Shown here piece after piece: positions 18,843 through 29,209 of a stretch of DNA of 64,000 bases (position 1 is the stretch's first letter; each line of letters starts with the position of its first letter). Source of the DNA: JAICMB01 sp963795935 (GTDB lineage Bacteria > Acidobacteriota > Terriglobia > Bryobacterales > Bryobacteraceae); NCBI GenBank assembly GCA_963795935.1, contig CAWCJO010000004.1:1302001-1366000 (forward strand), written 5' to 3'. The position numbers and the translations under genes are program-made. The notes under the pieces were generated by a model that was not told the origin of the DNA, searched no databases, and saw nothing but the letters and a program-made list of their open reading frames with translations.

Positions 18843-19846
18843 ACAAGGTGAACAAGGTGTGTCCAGCCATCGTGTTGTTCACTTTCATGGCCGGCCAGCA
18901 AGCCGCCGCAAGGAACGCATCTATGGATTTTGCAGAGAATAGTTGGCCTATTGTTATCACCGAGAGTAACGCCGTCATTTTGGTGGGGCAGATTGGTCAG
19001 GTGGAAGGGCCGCGGCCCACCGGGACGAACCAACAAACGGGCACCCTGGCGATCCGCGTCTTGCGGGAGCTTACTCCAAGCCGTTGGACGGGACTTCACG
19101 ATATTGCCGTCGGCTTTCTACAGCTTGCGAGTTGGCGCAGCAGGCTCAGAGTAGGTAATGGCGGCTGGAACGGCGTGGATGTGAAACCTGGCGCAATACT
19201 ACTCATGGCGATCGCCCCGGGGCAAGCAAATCATGCGCCTTCCGCTCCTCTCGCCCTGGAGGCGGTCAGCCAAATCTCATCTCTGGAGGATGCCCAGGTT
19301 GCCGCTGTCGTTCAGGCGCTTCGGATTGAGGCAACCCAGGCTCCTCAAGAGCGATTACTACTCCTCGTCCAGGCCGTGAACAGTACCTTGCCGGTGTTGC
19401 AAAATTATGCGCATTACGCGCTCGGACGCAAACAGCGTATACCCCGCAGCGATGCGGCAACGCTTGAAATAAGATCACTCCTCGACTCAACGAAGCCTGA
19501 TGATCGGCGCCTTTCTTCCGAAAGCAATCTTGAGCTTGAATTGTGGAAGGATGGCGCTCCGGACGATCCTGTGAACCGGGACATCGTGTCGGCATTCTTA
19601 CATATCCTGGCTCGACGGGAACCTGCGCTGCGAAAGTCGACGACGTTGGCCCTCCACCGGATCTTCCTTTCCCGCGCGCCATCGGAGTACGAGCCTGCGC
19701 GAACTTACCGCTCGATGCTACTCCGAAGCACCAAGCTCCCCGACATGAAGGCCGTCGAGGCAGTCCTGAGTGAGGAGGAGAATGATCCGAACATCAGCAA
19801 CCAGGCGAGCCAGCTGATCAGGGTGTTTTCAGAATTTGAACCCTAA
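18839..19846 (+). CDS. Secreted helical protein, partner of copy 1 (immunity-like)
   Basis: 335 residues with an N-terminal signal peptide, then a beta-rich part of about 100 residues (AVILVGQIGQV, TLAIRVLREL) and a helical HEAT-like part (LLLLVQAVNSTLPVLQNYAHYAL). The start is GTG at 18839, overlapping the upstream stop as GTGA. A second GTG at 18848 also fits, because the bases gtgaacaag are repeated there. It shares layout and some motifs with the gene at 23295. If the upstream protein is a toxin acting in the periplasm, this would be its immunity protein; that is inference. Confidence 0.7.
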   Translation: MNKVNKVCPAIVLFTFMAGQQAAARNASMDFAENSWPIVITESNAVILVGQIGQVEGPRPTGTNQQTGTLAIRVLRELTPSRWTGLHDIAVGFLQLASWRSRLRVGNGGWNGVDVKPGAILLMAIAPGQANHAPSAPLALEAVSQISSLEDAQVAAVVQALRIEATQAPQERLLLLVQAVNSTLPVLQNYAHYALGRKQRIPRSDAATLEIRSLLDSTKPDDRRLSSESNLELELWKDGAPDDPVNRDIVSAFLHILARREPALRKSTTLALHRIFLSRAPSEYEPARTYRSMLLRSTKLPDMKAVEAVLSEEENDPNISNQASQLIRVFSEFEP

Positions 19847-19881
19847 GGTTTTCACTCACGCCATTATACGCGAAAGGCAGG

Positions 19882-22800
19882 ATGCCGCTTAGAGCGTCTC
19901 TCATGGCCGACCTTCTACAAGTATTGGCTAAGCTCACGAAAGAGGCGAGCGATCACGATGTGTGCGCGCCCGCCGTGAAGTGCAAGGATCGGAAGCCCGC
20001 GATTTTCGTGATGGTGATTCGCGCGGAGGACAACGCGCCGGTGCCGGGCATCCATGTGGACGTCAGCAAGCCGACGGGACAGAACAAACCCAGCGGCGCC
20101 GACGGCATGGCCAAGTTCGATCCCGCCGCGGTGGGGAACCATAACTTAAAGGTGCTGCTCGATGCCAAGCAAAAGCGCACCTGGGTCACTCCCGTCGCCG
20201 GCGCGGTGACCACCACGGCGAACCATACCTCCACGTTTCTCTTCGTGCTGCAGCGCATGCCCTCCTTGGAGGTCGTGGTGCTGCGCTCCGACAATCGCGC
20301 CCCCCTCGAGAACATTACGGTTCAACTCACGGGCCCGGAATCGCTGCACGGCGTAACGGCAAAGACCACCGGAAGCACGACCTTCGATCCCTTGACGCCC
20401 GGGAACTATGACGTGAAGATCACGATTCCCCACGATCTGGTCCACAAATTGAGCGTCCCGGCAGCGCAGAAGACCGCGGTGGTGGCCGCGACTAAGAACA
20501 AGATCGAGATTCTTGTCGCGCCACGGCCCAAGGTCGATCCCAAACTGAAGATCGCCGATCCCAAGGCCGTGATCCTGAAGCGCGACTACATGCCGAGCGC
20601 TAAATTGGGCGTAAAGGTACACCGGCTGGCGGTGACGGTGGGCGTTTCGGAAACGTTCGATGGCACGGGGAAATTGACTTGCAACTTGCCGGCGAAGATT
20701 AAAGTTTTCGATCATGTCGAGGGTGGCTCGCTGAAGGCGTTTCCGATCGCTCTCACCACCGGGCAGTTGAATGAGGGCCAGGCCGGGGCCGCGCATACGC
20801 TTTACATTGAGGCGGCCGACGTGAGTGGCGCTCCAGACGATGTGGTCCTGACGCTGGAGCTGCAAGGGGGCACGTTCGTCCTCGGGCCGGCCGTGCACGA
20901 CCAGCTCACGTGCGTGCGGCTGAAGCTGGATATTTGCAAATGGCGCGAGAACCATGCCGCCGATCCGGTTCCGATCGCGGATGCCGACAAAATCTCGAAG
21001 GGACGTTTTGTTTCTGAGCAGGATGGCATCCGCCATGAACGCGCTCTTGTGATTCTGCATCGCGCCGAGCCGGCCGATTATCACGGACAAATGCGCCTGC
21101 AGGCTTGGGACATCAAGTCGGCGTCAAAAAGCGACAAGGTGCGCCTGTTCCACGAGGAAAAGCCTGCCGCTAAAGGCCAGACCCCGCGAGATCTTCCTCT
21201 CGACCGTACGAACGCAATGATGCCGGCAACGGGTATGAAGATCTGGTTGGAGGGCGCACACGTGAGCGGCGCGATGTACGATACCGCGCTCCGCCTCAGT
21301 CTTGTCGATGTGCCCGACAAAGGCAAAACCCTTTACGAAGGCGATCGGGCGACCGTCACGGTCATAAAAACCTCCGTCGATATTTGCAAGAGCAAGACCG
21401 CGCCTGGCCGTGGAACCCGATCCCATGTCTACGGCGGACAAGACCGACGTGGGCCGCTTCATCCATACGCAGGACGCGGATTTTCACCATGGGCGCGCGC
21501 TCGCCATCATTAAGGCCATTGAGCCCGCCGATTTCACGGGCCAGATGAGTCTGACGGTTTGGGACACCGCGGCGAGGGCCGCCGCGAACCCGCGCGTGCA
21601 GTTATTCGATCAGGAGATCCACAAAGCGGGCGAAGCGGCGAGGCCGAATCCTTTCGACTTTAATTACAATACTGCCTTCCCGCCAGACACTACAGGCGGC
21701 AAGGGCAAAGATATGAAATTCTGGGCGGAGGGCAAGAGCGGCGCGGTGAGCGGCGCGCTCCGCGACACCGAAATCCGGCTCAGCCTTACCGACCATATTC
21801 GGGTTGTCGACCGCGTCGCTTTGACGGTGATGCGATTTAAAAACTTTAACGCGGACGTGCCTTCCACGGCGGCCAATACCCCTCGCCCGGACAACACGGG
21901 CACGAGCAACTCCCCGGTTCCGCGCCATGCTTTTACGATCGCCGCCGGCGCTCTGGACAAGAAGGATTTCAGCGAGTCCTTTACGGAGAATCTTCCGCTC
22001 GTTCTCGTCGAGAATTCCATTATAGGCGCGGTGAACGCCAATAGTTTGATCCTGACTGTCCAGACCGAGCCAGCGGGGCGCCGGTCGCATGGACAACATT
22101 CCGCGATACCCGCCCCGCGCCGGACGGCGACGCCGATGAAGTTATCGCGATGTCCCCGAAACCGCAGCCGACGGTCGCACAGGACCCCGCAGACAAGTTG
22201 AAGGCCTATCTTAAGGCAGACGCGGTAGGGAGCTTCCGCATTTGTCCCTACGTCGATTGCAATGGCGATGCAAAATTCGACTTCAACGACGACAAAGGCA
22301 AGCGGATTGACCGCGAGCCCTATATCATGATGAACCTGGTACTGATTCGCGTCGAAGGCTTCCAGGACAACGGCCTGCCGCAGCCCGCCAACGTTGTCGT
22401 ATCGCCGGCCGCCGGCCAGACCAGGGCCAATTTCGGAGGTATCGGCCTGTCGACGGCACCCCCGCCTGCTTTCGTCTGGACGGGAGCGAACTGCGGGTGG
22501 CACGCCAAGGGTACGGTAACGGTCACGGGCGGAGGACGCAACGGCGAGCTTGGCCTGGACAAGCTGTTCGCCGGCTTCATCCAGTGCATCGAGAATTCCG
22601 ATATCGGATCCGGTTACGACGTCGGCGGCACGCGCCATCCCCAGGACATGTTCTTCGTGACCAACAGCCCGGGACCGATCGCCGGATACTATTTTGTGCC
22701 CATCGCCATGTTCAATATGCCGCCCGCATTTACGCCCATGCCGCCCAATTGCGGAATAGGTCCTGCCATCACTGCCTATCCAATTCTGGACACTTCGCCT

Positions 22801-23298
22801 TTCCCTGGGGCCGGAACCGGTGGCAACCTCGCCGTGGGTAGCGAGGGCGCCGTGGGACCACCCCCGCCGCCGCCGGGGGGCATCGACAAGAAGAAGGACG
22901 GTCTCGCAGTCGGCCAGCACTGGACCGTCGAGCAATGGGACGGCCCTGGTTTCAATCCAGACGCTACTCACAAGGCCTATGGCGGCAACCTGATCGATTT
23001 TCGCTTTAATCTCGATTTTCGTTCCGACCTGTGCGTCTGGACGAACGTGACCAAGGTCCCCGGCAACACCCCTGATGCGGGCTGCCGACTCTACTCCACC
23101 GTGATAACGTGCCGCTGGCATACGCGCTTTGGAATCAGTTTCGATCCCGCGACCGGCGTCGGGAACATTACGACCGCGGGGAACGTAACCCGGGACGCGG
23201 TTGCCGCCAACCGCCACGCCAAGCCGGTCGAAGGCGATCACATGGAACAGCGCTTCCCCATCGCCCTCAACTGCTATGCCGTGAATGCCCAAGGATGA
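19882..23298 (+). CDS. Large beta-domain protein, copy 2 (effector-like; two one-base frameshifts)
   Basis: Three pieces form one protein of about 1131 residues: 19882-21513, 21410-22201 and 22150-23298. Homology with copy 1 favours the ATG at 19903 (MADLLQVL). An extra base near 21404-21408 breaks the third LDICK module; its correct reading is TAPAVEPDPM. A missing G in the G-run at 22075-22078 causes the second break. The N-terminal two thirds match copy 1. The C-terminus differs: about 440 residues with a PPPPPPGG linker, Asp/Asn-rich NGDAKFDFNDDKGK and several Cys. The stop overlaps the next gene (ATGA). Confidence 0.72.
19922..21395 (+). repeat. 1.5-kb direct repeat, right copy
   Basis: Partner of 15778-17260, in the same orientation. 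The high identity points to recent duplication or gene conversion of the N-terminal half only. Confidence 0.85.
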
Positions 23299-24336
23299 AC
23301 CCGATCCGCAGCCGGCGCCTGCATGCAGGGTTGCGCGCCGTGGTCTTGTTGATTCTGTTTCTGCTCTCAACGTGGGCGCGCCCGTTGCTCTGCCAAACGC
23401 GCCTGAAAGGTCCAGCGCAACCGCGCGGAAAAAATATCGCCATGACTGATGTCGTTCCCGATTCGAAGTCCGTTGTCCTACGCTCCACGCACATTGTCCG
23501 AGTCCGGGTCCTCCGCTTTCAGGCAGGTCCCTGGGAGCTGGACGAGGGCCGCGCCTTCAACCGGCGCAGGGCCGTGGTTCAGTTTGCATGGATCGAGACT
23601 CTGAAAGGCGAAGCGATGCCCCCGGATCCTCCGCCTGTGGTGCTCTCAGTTACGCAATGCAAGAGCGCCAGCCAGTTCCGGCTGCCGGTGCCGGGCGTGT
23701 ACTCGCTGATTGGCCCGGAAACCGGCAAGGAGTTTGTGGTCTTCAGCCGGGCGCACTCCGTCGTGCCCGCCGAAATTTTACGCGAGCAGGCGTGCGATCA
23801 GGTCCAACCCGCTGAAGACGTCCTGACCGGCGTGCGCCTCTCCATGGACGCGATGCGGCGGGATCTGGGGGTTATTGCGCTTCTGGAGGAGGCTAGGCCG
23901 CACGCCCCTTCCTTGTCGGCATTGTTCGCCGAGTTCGTGTGGGAACGCTATCAACGCGAGATCCTCAGCGCGCCCGCTGCCTTTGGGGCCTACCTTTCCT
24001 TTTTGGAACAACCGGCGCTGGCGACGATTGCCCGTTCGGTTCTGCTGAACGACGTATACTCGGCGGCTTCTAATGGAACGCGTCCCGCCGAGCAGGTCGG
24101 ATCTGCTCGCCCGCGCCATGTTTAAACTACTCGCCCTTCCCCAGGCCCAGCCCCTTCACGACGGCTTGCTGCAAGTCCTTCTGCCCAACCTTCTCGGCTT
24201 ACAAGGCGGCACTCCGCAACACAGCGCCGCCGAGGTGTTTCGCAGCGCGCCCAACGAGCGCTCGCTCGCCAAGCAGGCGTTGGCAGGGTATAAGGGAAGC
24301 GTCGATCCATCGCAGATCGTCTCGTGGCTGCAGTAG
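23295..24336 (+). CDS. Secreted helical protein, partner of copy 2 (immunity-like; one-base frameshift)
   Basis: The first piece is 23295-24125, starting at an ATG that overlaps the upstream stop (ATGA). It has a signal peptide (AVVLLILFLLSTWARPLLC), a beta-rich part with HIVRVRVLRF and WIETLKG, then helices. After LLNDVYSAAS the frame loses coding character, and the +1 frame (24073-24336) continues with SRSDLLARAMFKLLALP and a typical helical end. Removing one base near 24060-24085 gives about 346 residues, close to its counterpart at 18839. Alternatively, 24073-24336 is a separate small gene. Confidence 0.65.
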
Positions 24337-24491
24337 TCATGCCATGCGGACCTCATCCGGCGATTCGCGCCGGATCTGAAATTACCCCCCCGCCCATATC
24401 GGACGCTTTAGGCGCCGCGCAATGTGGATTCACTAGCCGCCCGTACCAGGACGCGTTGAGAATTCCTCGGCAAGCGGCCCGCTGGCAGCGC

Positions 24492-24568
24492 GTCGATATG
24501 ACAAAATAAGTCACGGATGGCGGAAATCAGCGTCGCGCAGCAGCTCGAAAAAATGAAGCGGGACTGGG
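24492..24568 (+). repeat. Short direct repeat, right copy
   Basis: Partner of 15064-15138: leader plus first codons of the intact methyltransferase gene. The two copies lie 9.4 kb apart and enclose the accessory cassette. Confidence 0.75.
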
Positions 24569-25193
24569 ACGAGCGCGCCCGTGAAAACGCCCGTTATTAC
24601 GTCAATACGGAGCGAAGCGAATGGACCGATGAAGAGTTCTTCCGGTCCGGACAGCGCACCGTCGATGAGGAGATCCTCACCGACATGGGCAATATCTGCC
24701 AAGGCAACGACCCGCTCGCCATGCGCGTGCTCGAAATCGGCTGTGGCGCGGGGCGTCTGACTCGCGCGCTGGCGGCATATTCGGCGAGGTGCACGCGGTC
24801 GACGTCAGCGGCGAGATGGTGCGCCTGGCGCGCGCCGCCCTTGAGGGGAATCCGCGCGTATTCGTGTACCAGAACAACGGCGCGGACCTCGGCGTCGTGC
24901 CCAACTTGCAGTTCGACTTCGCCCTATCGTTTATCGTCTTCCAGCACATTCCCAGCCGCGAGATTATCGAGACATACGTTCGCGAAGTCCATCGCCTGCT
25001 GCGTCCGGGAGCTCTGTTCAAGTTTCAGGTGCAAGGCGACACATCGATCGCAACCGACCCGGCCGACACTTGGCTGGGAGTGCCTTTTTCCCTCCAGCAG
25101 GCCGCGGAAATGGCGGCGCGTTGCGGCTTCGATCCGCGCTACTCCTATGGCGCAGGCGAACAATACTTCACGCTTTGGTTTTTCAAGCGTTGA
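24517..25193 (+). CDS. Class I SAM-dependent methyltransferase (one-base frameshift)
   Basis: Two frames make one protein of 225 residues. The first piece, from 24517, ends with SAM motif I (VLEIGCGAGRLTRAL). The second (frame of 24789-25193) continues with FGEVHAVDVSGEMV, DFALSFIVFQHI and LLRPGALFKFQVQGD, the post-motif steps of a Rossmann methyltransferase. Adding one T to the TT at 24780-24781 joins them (AAYFGEVHAVD). The substrate is unknown. A relic of the same gene lies at 15087. It converges on the next gene with an 11-base overlap. Confidence 0.82.
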
Positions 25194-25458
25194 TTTTCTT
25201 TTCGAGCGGTTCCTCGTTTGCGGCCGGCCGAGCGTCGCTTCGCGCCTTCTCATCCGCGCGAGCCCGCCGTTCCGCCCAATACGCTTTCATGCGCGCCGAG
25301 ACTTGCACCCGCTCATCGGCGCCCATGCTTTTCCGGCCCCGCCTGCCGCGAGCGGCAACGCCGGGCGCCCCTTGCAGCCTTTGCTCCAGACGCGCAATAA
25401 GGCGGTCCAGGCGGTTTTTCTCTTCGCAGAGATCGCGCAGGGTCTTATGAACGTCCAT
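25183..25458 (-). CDS. Small basic coiled-coil protein
   Basis: 91 residues from the ATG at 25458 (an ATG at 25488 would add 10 residues and has no ribosome site). A short coiled coil (DVHKTLRDLCEEKNRLDRLI) leads into a basic region with RRGRKSMGADERVQVSARMK and WAERRARADEK. The RRGRKSM-type core recurs in small acidobacterial proteins that may bind nucleic acid; this is from memory. Function unknown. Confidence 0.6.
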   Translation of the reverse strand: MDVHKTLRDLCEEKNRLDRLIARLEQRLQGAPGVAARGRRGRKSMGADERVQVSARMKAYWAERRARADEKARSDARPAANEEPLEKKINA

Positions 25459-25609
25459 CAATCCGCCGTCGGGCCTGCGCGCACACATCTCTTATCGGCT
25501 TAAATTGCCGGGAAAAGGAGGGGGGCGCAGGACTTTGCGTAGGTGGAAGCGGCGGTTTACGCTTAGGCCCTAAGCTTTTTCCGGTTTAGGACCGATCATA
25601 AGGCCAGTT

Positions 25610-26110
25610 ATGAATCTGGACGCGATGATTTGGGTGCTTCTGCCGGTCTTTGTCGCCGCCGGCTCGGCCCTTCTCTCCTTTTATATGATGCAGGCGCGCA
25701 TGGAGGTGGCGGTCGCCAAGGAACGGGAATCCCTCGCCGAAGCGAACGCCATTATCAACTCTAATAAGGTGACTCTGGAAGAGCGCATCAAGGCCACGGA
25801 AGAAGCCGCGCGGCGGAAGTCGCTCGATGAATTCATGCGGGAGTTCCGGGTCGAGGAACGCCACTATTTCAGGGAGAACAAGTCCGCCGAATCCCAAAGA
25901 AAAGCCATGATTCTCCAGGAGCGGCTCTATTTTCGCAATATCCCGCTGTCGAATTGGGTCGAACACGAGATGATTGTGGAGGACAACGCGCCGGAAACCG
26001 AACAACTCGCGCGTGGACGCTCCGTTTTCGGCGCGTCCAAATCTCAATCGGACGAGAGCGCCGTCATTCGTATGCCGCAGCAACAGGCGGCTCTCGGCCA
26101 TATCGGCTGA
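25610..26110 (+). CDS. Single-pass membrane protein with coiled coil
   Basis: 166 residues. One membrane helix lies at the very N-terminus (MIWVLLPVFVAAGSALLSFY), followed by a long charged helix (EVAVAKERESLAEA to RKSLDEF) and a compact region with FRVEERHYFRE and LYFRNIPLSNWVEHEM. The C-terminus is disordered. No enzyme motif. The topology suggests a membrane-tethered cytoplasmic scaffold. Relatives may be lineage-specific; function unknown. Confidence 0.65.
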   Translation: MNLDAMIWVLLPVFVAAGSALLSFYMMQARMEVAVAKERESLAEANAIINSNKVTLEERIKATEEAARRKSLDEFMREFRVEERHYFRENKSAESQRKAMILQERLYFRNIPLSNWVEHEMIVEDNAPETEQLARGRSVFGASKSQSDESAVIRMPQQQAALGHIG

Positions 26111-26120
26111 CGGCCGGCTT

Positions 26121-26930
26121 CTACTTCGCCTTGCGGATATAGATATTGCCGTTGAAAGTGGTGAACTGGAGTTCCGGGCCGCCTCCGTTTATGGTCCCCG
26201 AGACGCCATGATCGAACCGCACGCGATACCTTCCGCGGTTATTGCGATTGTCTTCCACCGTGGGAGCGTGCGAGGACATGTCCAGCTTCACGTCGAAATC
26301 GCTGAAAATTTCGCCATTGTCGGTTTTCATCTTGACATTGGCGCGCGTGTCCGCCGGCAGCGTCACGTCGACATCGCCATTGAATGAACTGAAGGACATG
26401 GGCTTGTTCGGCGTCAGCTTATCCATGGCGACCAGCATGCGCCCATTCAAAGCGTGCGCGACCACCGATCCCGAGATGTGAGTAAGCGTCACGCCACCGT
26501 TGGTATTATCGATGTCGAGATCGCCCGCCACCCCGTCCACGACGATGTTTCCGCCGTTCACGGTGCGCAGCTTCAACGACGTATCGAAGGGAACCTGAAG
26601 ATTGATCTGGCCGGAGTTGCCGGGCCGCCCGGTTCCGATCGTCATCGTATTTTCCGACTCCTCGACTTGCAATCCGGGGCCGCCCACATCGATGCGATGC
26701 ATCCCGGCGGGCGCCTCCCCCTGATGCCGCGCGACAACGCCGCGGCCTTCGATAATTACTTCCTTGCCCGCGTAGCCCTTGACCGCGATGCCGCCATTGA
26801 TGAGCGAGATTTTGACGGTCTTCGGCCGCGAAGGGTCGCTGAACGGCGCGGTGACGCGCTCGGGCGAAGCCTCTTGCGCCACGGCGGCCATGGCGGCCGC
26901 GGCTACGAATAATAAAATTGCGCGCTTCAT
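26121..26930 (-). CDS. Secreted DUF4097-type beta-helix protein
   Basis: 269 residues with a signal peptide (MKRAILLFVAAAAMAAVAQ). The mature part is built of repeated short strands of the type TVNGGNIVVDGVAGDLDIDN and ALNGRMLVAMD, as in DUF4097/DUF4098 (adhesin-like) proteins. The ATG overlaps the upstream stop (ATGA), making it the third gene of the sigma/anti-sigma operon. It is paralogous to the C-terminal half of the upstream protein. Confidence 0.8.
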   Translation of the reverse strand: MKRAILLFVAAAAMAAVAQEASPERVTAPFSDPSRPKTVKISLINGGIAVKGYAGKEVIIEGRGVVARHQGEAPAGMHRIDVGGPGLQVEESENTMTIGTGRPGNSGQINLQVPFDTSLKLRTVNGGNIVVDGVAGDLDIDNTNGGVTLTHISGSVVAHALNGRMLVAMDKLTPNKPMSFSSFNGDVDVTLPADTRANVKMKTDNGEIFSDFDVKLDMSSHAPTVEDNRNNRGRYRVRFDHGVSGTINGGGPELQFTTFNGNIYIRKAK

Positions 26931-28567
26931 TTCTGTCCTCGATTCCGTATGCGGATATCCCCGTTGAAATTCTCGAACTTGTACTCCGGCCCGCCGCCGC
27001 CGATCCGGATCCCCTGAAAATCGTTGGAGCGGTAAACGAATTTGCCATTACGCCGCTCGCCGGCCGAAGCCACCGCCGGAAGATACGAAACAGGGAAATC
27101 CGTATACACTCCGCCGTTGAACGTCTTCACCCTCGCATCGGCCGAGAGATTCGGCTGAAACCACGCCTCCACGACGCCATTCAGCGATCCGAAATACGAG
27201 CTGCGCTCCGGGTTCCTGGCGAAAGAAATCTCGACCGCGCCGTTCAGGGCGTAGGCGCGTCCCGAACCCGCGATGCCGTCCATCTTCACGCCCCCATTTA
27301 TGTTTTCGACATCGAAGTCGCCCGACGTCCCCTCCACCCGGATCTCCCCATCGTTTACAGTGGCCAAATACAGCGCGGTGGCGCGCGGAACCTTGATATC
27401 GAAATCGTACGCGACCTTGTAGCCGCGCCGCCCATGCTCCCTCATGTCGTTACGCGAATTGTTACGCGAACGAAATGACGTATCGCCGCAATCGCAGCGG
27501 AACGGTCCATCGACGTACAGCCGCACCGCGCCGGCGTCCTGAGTCATGTCCAGCTTGACCTCGCGCTGGGCCGCGGCGGCCCGCTCGGCATCGTCCGCCG
27601 TCACCGTCTTGCGAGCCTCCACCTGCGCCTCCGCTCCGTCGTAGCCTGCCACGTGAATGGACCCGGAAACGTTGTCCACCTCGACCGACTTTACGCCCGT
27701 GAAGGTCTTGCGAATCGTTTCCGGCTCATCGGCCACGCAAGGCAGCCAAAGAACCGCGACCATCGCGGCCCATGGCGCCGACGCAAAAGCCCGCTTCATC
27801 TGCAGTTGCCTCAAAGCCCAGTTGGCGTGCTCCTTGACCTCGGGATTGACGTCGCCGGTGGCCATCAACGTCCGGATCGCGGGCGTCGCCATCTTCTCGC
27901 GCATTTCCACGATCTGATCGAGGATCGCGATCTCGACCAACGGCGAGGTCTGCTTGTTCAGCGCCTGCGCCAATCCTCTGCGCCCGACGGCGCTGTCGCC
28001 GAAGTTGCGCAGCGCGTCCACGGCCGCCAGCCGCACGTTGACATTAGGATCGTGATTAACGGTCGCCAGCAGCGCCGCCAGCACTTCGGAATCGGACTGC
28101 TCCACGCGATAGCTCCAGTTCACGCCGCGCAACCGGTCGCTCGCGTTCTGCTGCTGCAGCAGCGAAAGGGTCACAAGTTGTTTCATGCTGTTTACCTCGG
28201 TGCGCAATTGCGCGACCTGGCCCGAATTGCGGGCCGTCATGTTTCCAACCAGTATGCCCGCGGCCAGAATGATCACGCCAAAGGCCGCCTGCAATGCCGG
28301 ATGCGGCATCCACCAGGAGCGCTGCCGTCGATCGAGTTCACGCCTCTCCGCCTCCCGCAGCGAGGCGTAAAATCGCGTGCGCAGACCCAGTCCCGGCTCA
28401 GCGTGCGGCATTTCACCCAGCGCGCTCCACACATGCTTCAGGCGTTCCGCGTCCGCCCGGCAATCGGGACAGGCCGCCAGATGCTCCTCGAAGCTGTGCA
28501 GGTCCGCGGCGTTCATAGCCCCGCGCCAATACTCCACGAAATTTTTCTTGATCTCTTCGCAGTTCAT
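26927..28567 (-). CDS. Anti-sigma factor with HEAT repeats fused to a DUF4097 protein
   Basis: 546 residues from the ATG at 28567, chosen by its GGAGGAG ribosome site and ATGA overlap with the sigma gene. A zinc anti-sigma motif (His29, Cys33, Cys36; HLAACPDC) is followed by a membrane segment near 88-108, HEAT-like repeats (NVRLAAVDALRNFGD), and then at residue 257 a sequence that looks like a fresh signal peptide (MKRAFASAPWAAMVAVLW) and a DUF4097 beta domain. The codon for Met257 (27797-27799) has GAGG nine bases upstream. So this is either a true fusion or two genes whose separating stop has been lost, with internal initiation producing a separate secreted protein of 290 residues. Confidence 0.82.
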   Translation of the reverse strand: MNCEEIKKNFVEYWRGAMNAADLHSFEEHLAACPDCRADAERLKHVWSALGEMPHAEPGLGLRTRFYASLREAERRELDRRQRSWWMPHPALQAAFGVIILAAGILVGNMTARNSGQVAQLRTEVNSMKQLVTLSLLQQQNASDRLRGVNWSYRVEQSDSEVLAALLATVNHDPNVNVRLAAVDALRNFGDSAVGRRGLAQALNKQTSPLVEIAILDQIVEMREKMATPAIRTLMATGDVNPEVKEHANWALRQLQMKRAFASAPWAAMVAVLWLPCVADEPETIRKTFTGVKSVEVDNVSGSIHVAGYDGAEAQVEARKTVTADDAERAAAAQREVKLDMTQDAGAVRLYVDGPFRCDCGDTSFRSRNNSRNDMREHGRRGYKVAYDFDIKVPRATALYLATVNDGEIRVEGTSGDFDVENINGGVKMDGIAGSGRAYALNGAVEISFARNPERSSYFGSLNGVVEAWFQPNLSADARVKTFNGGVYTDFPVSYLPAVASAGERRNGKFVYRSNDFQGIRIGGGGPEYKFENFNGDIRIRNRGQK

Positions 28568-29133
28568 GCCGTCTCCTCCCCAGGGGCGGTCATGCGCCTC
28601 TGGGAAAGCTCGAAAAAAATCTGCCCCAACGCGCGCACCGCCCGGTACACGCGAACCTTCACCGCGCCGACCTCGCAACCAAGAATGGAAGCGATCTCCT
28701 CATACTTCAGGTTCTGAAAGCGGCTCAGCACCAGCAATTCCCGTTTATCCAACGGAAGCCTTGCCATGGCGTTGCGCAGCAGCTCGATTTCCTGTTCGCG
28801 CTTCATCTTTTCATCCATGCCGTCGCCGCCGGACACGTCCGCATGGCCCAATTCGACTTCAAATTTTCGTTTTTGCATGGCATCGCTCCGCGCATTCCTC
28901 GCAATCTGATACATCCAGCCGGCGAACGGCTTCTCCGTCCGGTACGATTTCCGGTATTTCATCATGCGGACGAACACGTCCTGCACCAGGTCCTCGCTAA
29001 ACTCCCGATTTCCGTTCATGTGGACGAAGTAATTGAACAGCGCGCGGTGATGGCGTTCAAACAGGACCGCCATGGCGCCCAGATCGCCGTCGCGGACCTG
29101 GCCCATGACGCTGCTGTCCGTTTCCTCGTACAC
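28564..29133 (-). CDS. ECF-type RNA polymerase sigma factor
   Basis: 189 residues. The region 2 signature is visible (ALFNYFVHMNGNREFSEDLV, QDVFVRMMKYR, FAGWMYQIARN), and region 4 has the helix-turn-helix (LKYEEIASILGCEVGAVKVR). The linker between them is charged. The stop overlaps the anti-sigma start (ATGA), so the two products are made in step. The likely regulon includes this operon. No clear ECF promoter is identified upstream. Confidence 0.93.
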   Translation of the reverse strand: MYEETDSSVMGQVRDGDLGAMAVLFERHHRALFNYFVHMNGNREFSEDLVQDVFVRMMKYRKSYRTEKPFAGWMYQIARNARSDAMQKRKFEVELGHADVSGGDGMDEKMKREQEIELLRNAMARLPLDKRELLVLSRFQNLKYEEIASILGCEVGAVKVRVYRAVRALGQIFFELSQRRMTAPGEETA

Positions 29134-29209
29134 GTAAGGTATTACTGCATGAAGCCGCGAAGGTTACAAGCGCCATCCCCGCCGCCGCGCACGCCGCATA
29201 AGATGGGGC

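Noticed and set aside
21404..22080. Programmed frameshifting in copy 2
   Set aside because: The two breaks are in opposite directions, copy 1 reads through without any, and no slippery site with a downstream structure is evident.
15000..25000. Integrated prophage or integrative element
   Set aside because: No integrase, attachment site, phage structural or conjugation gene; only duplicated genes and a short flanking repeat.
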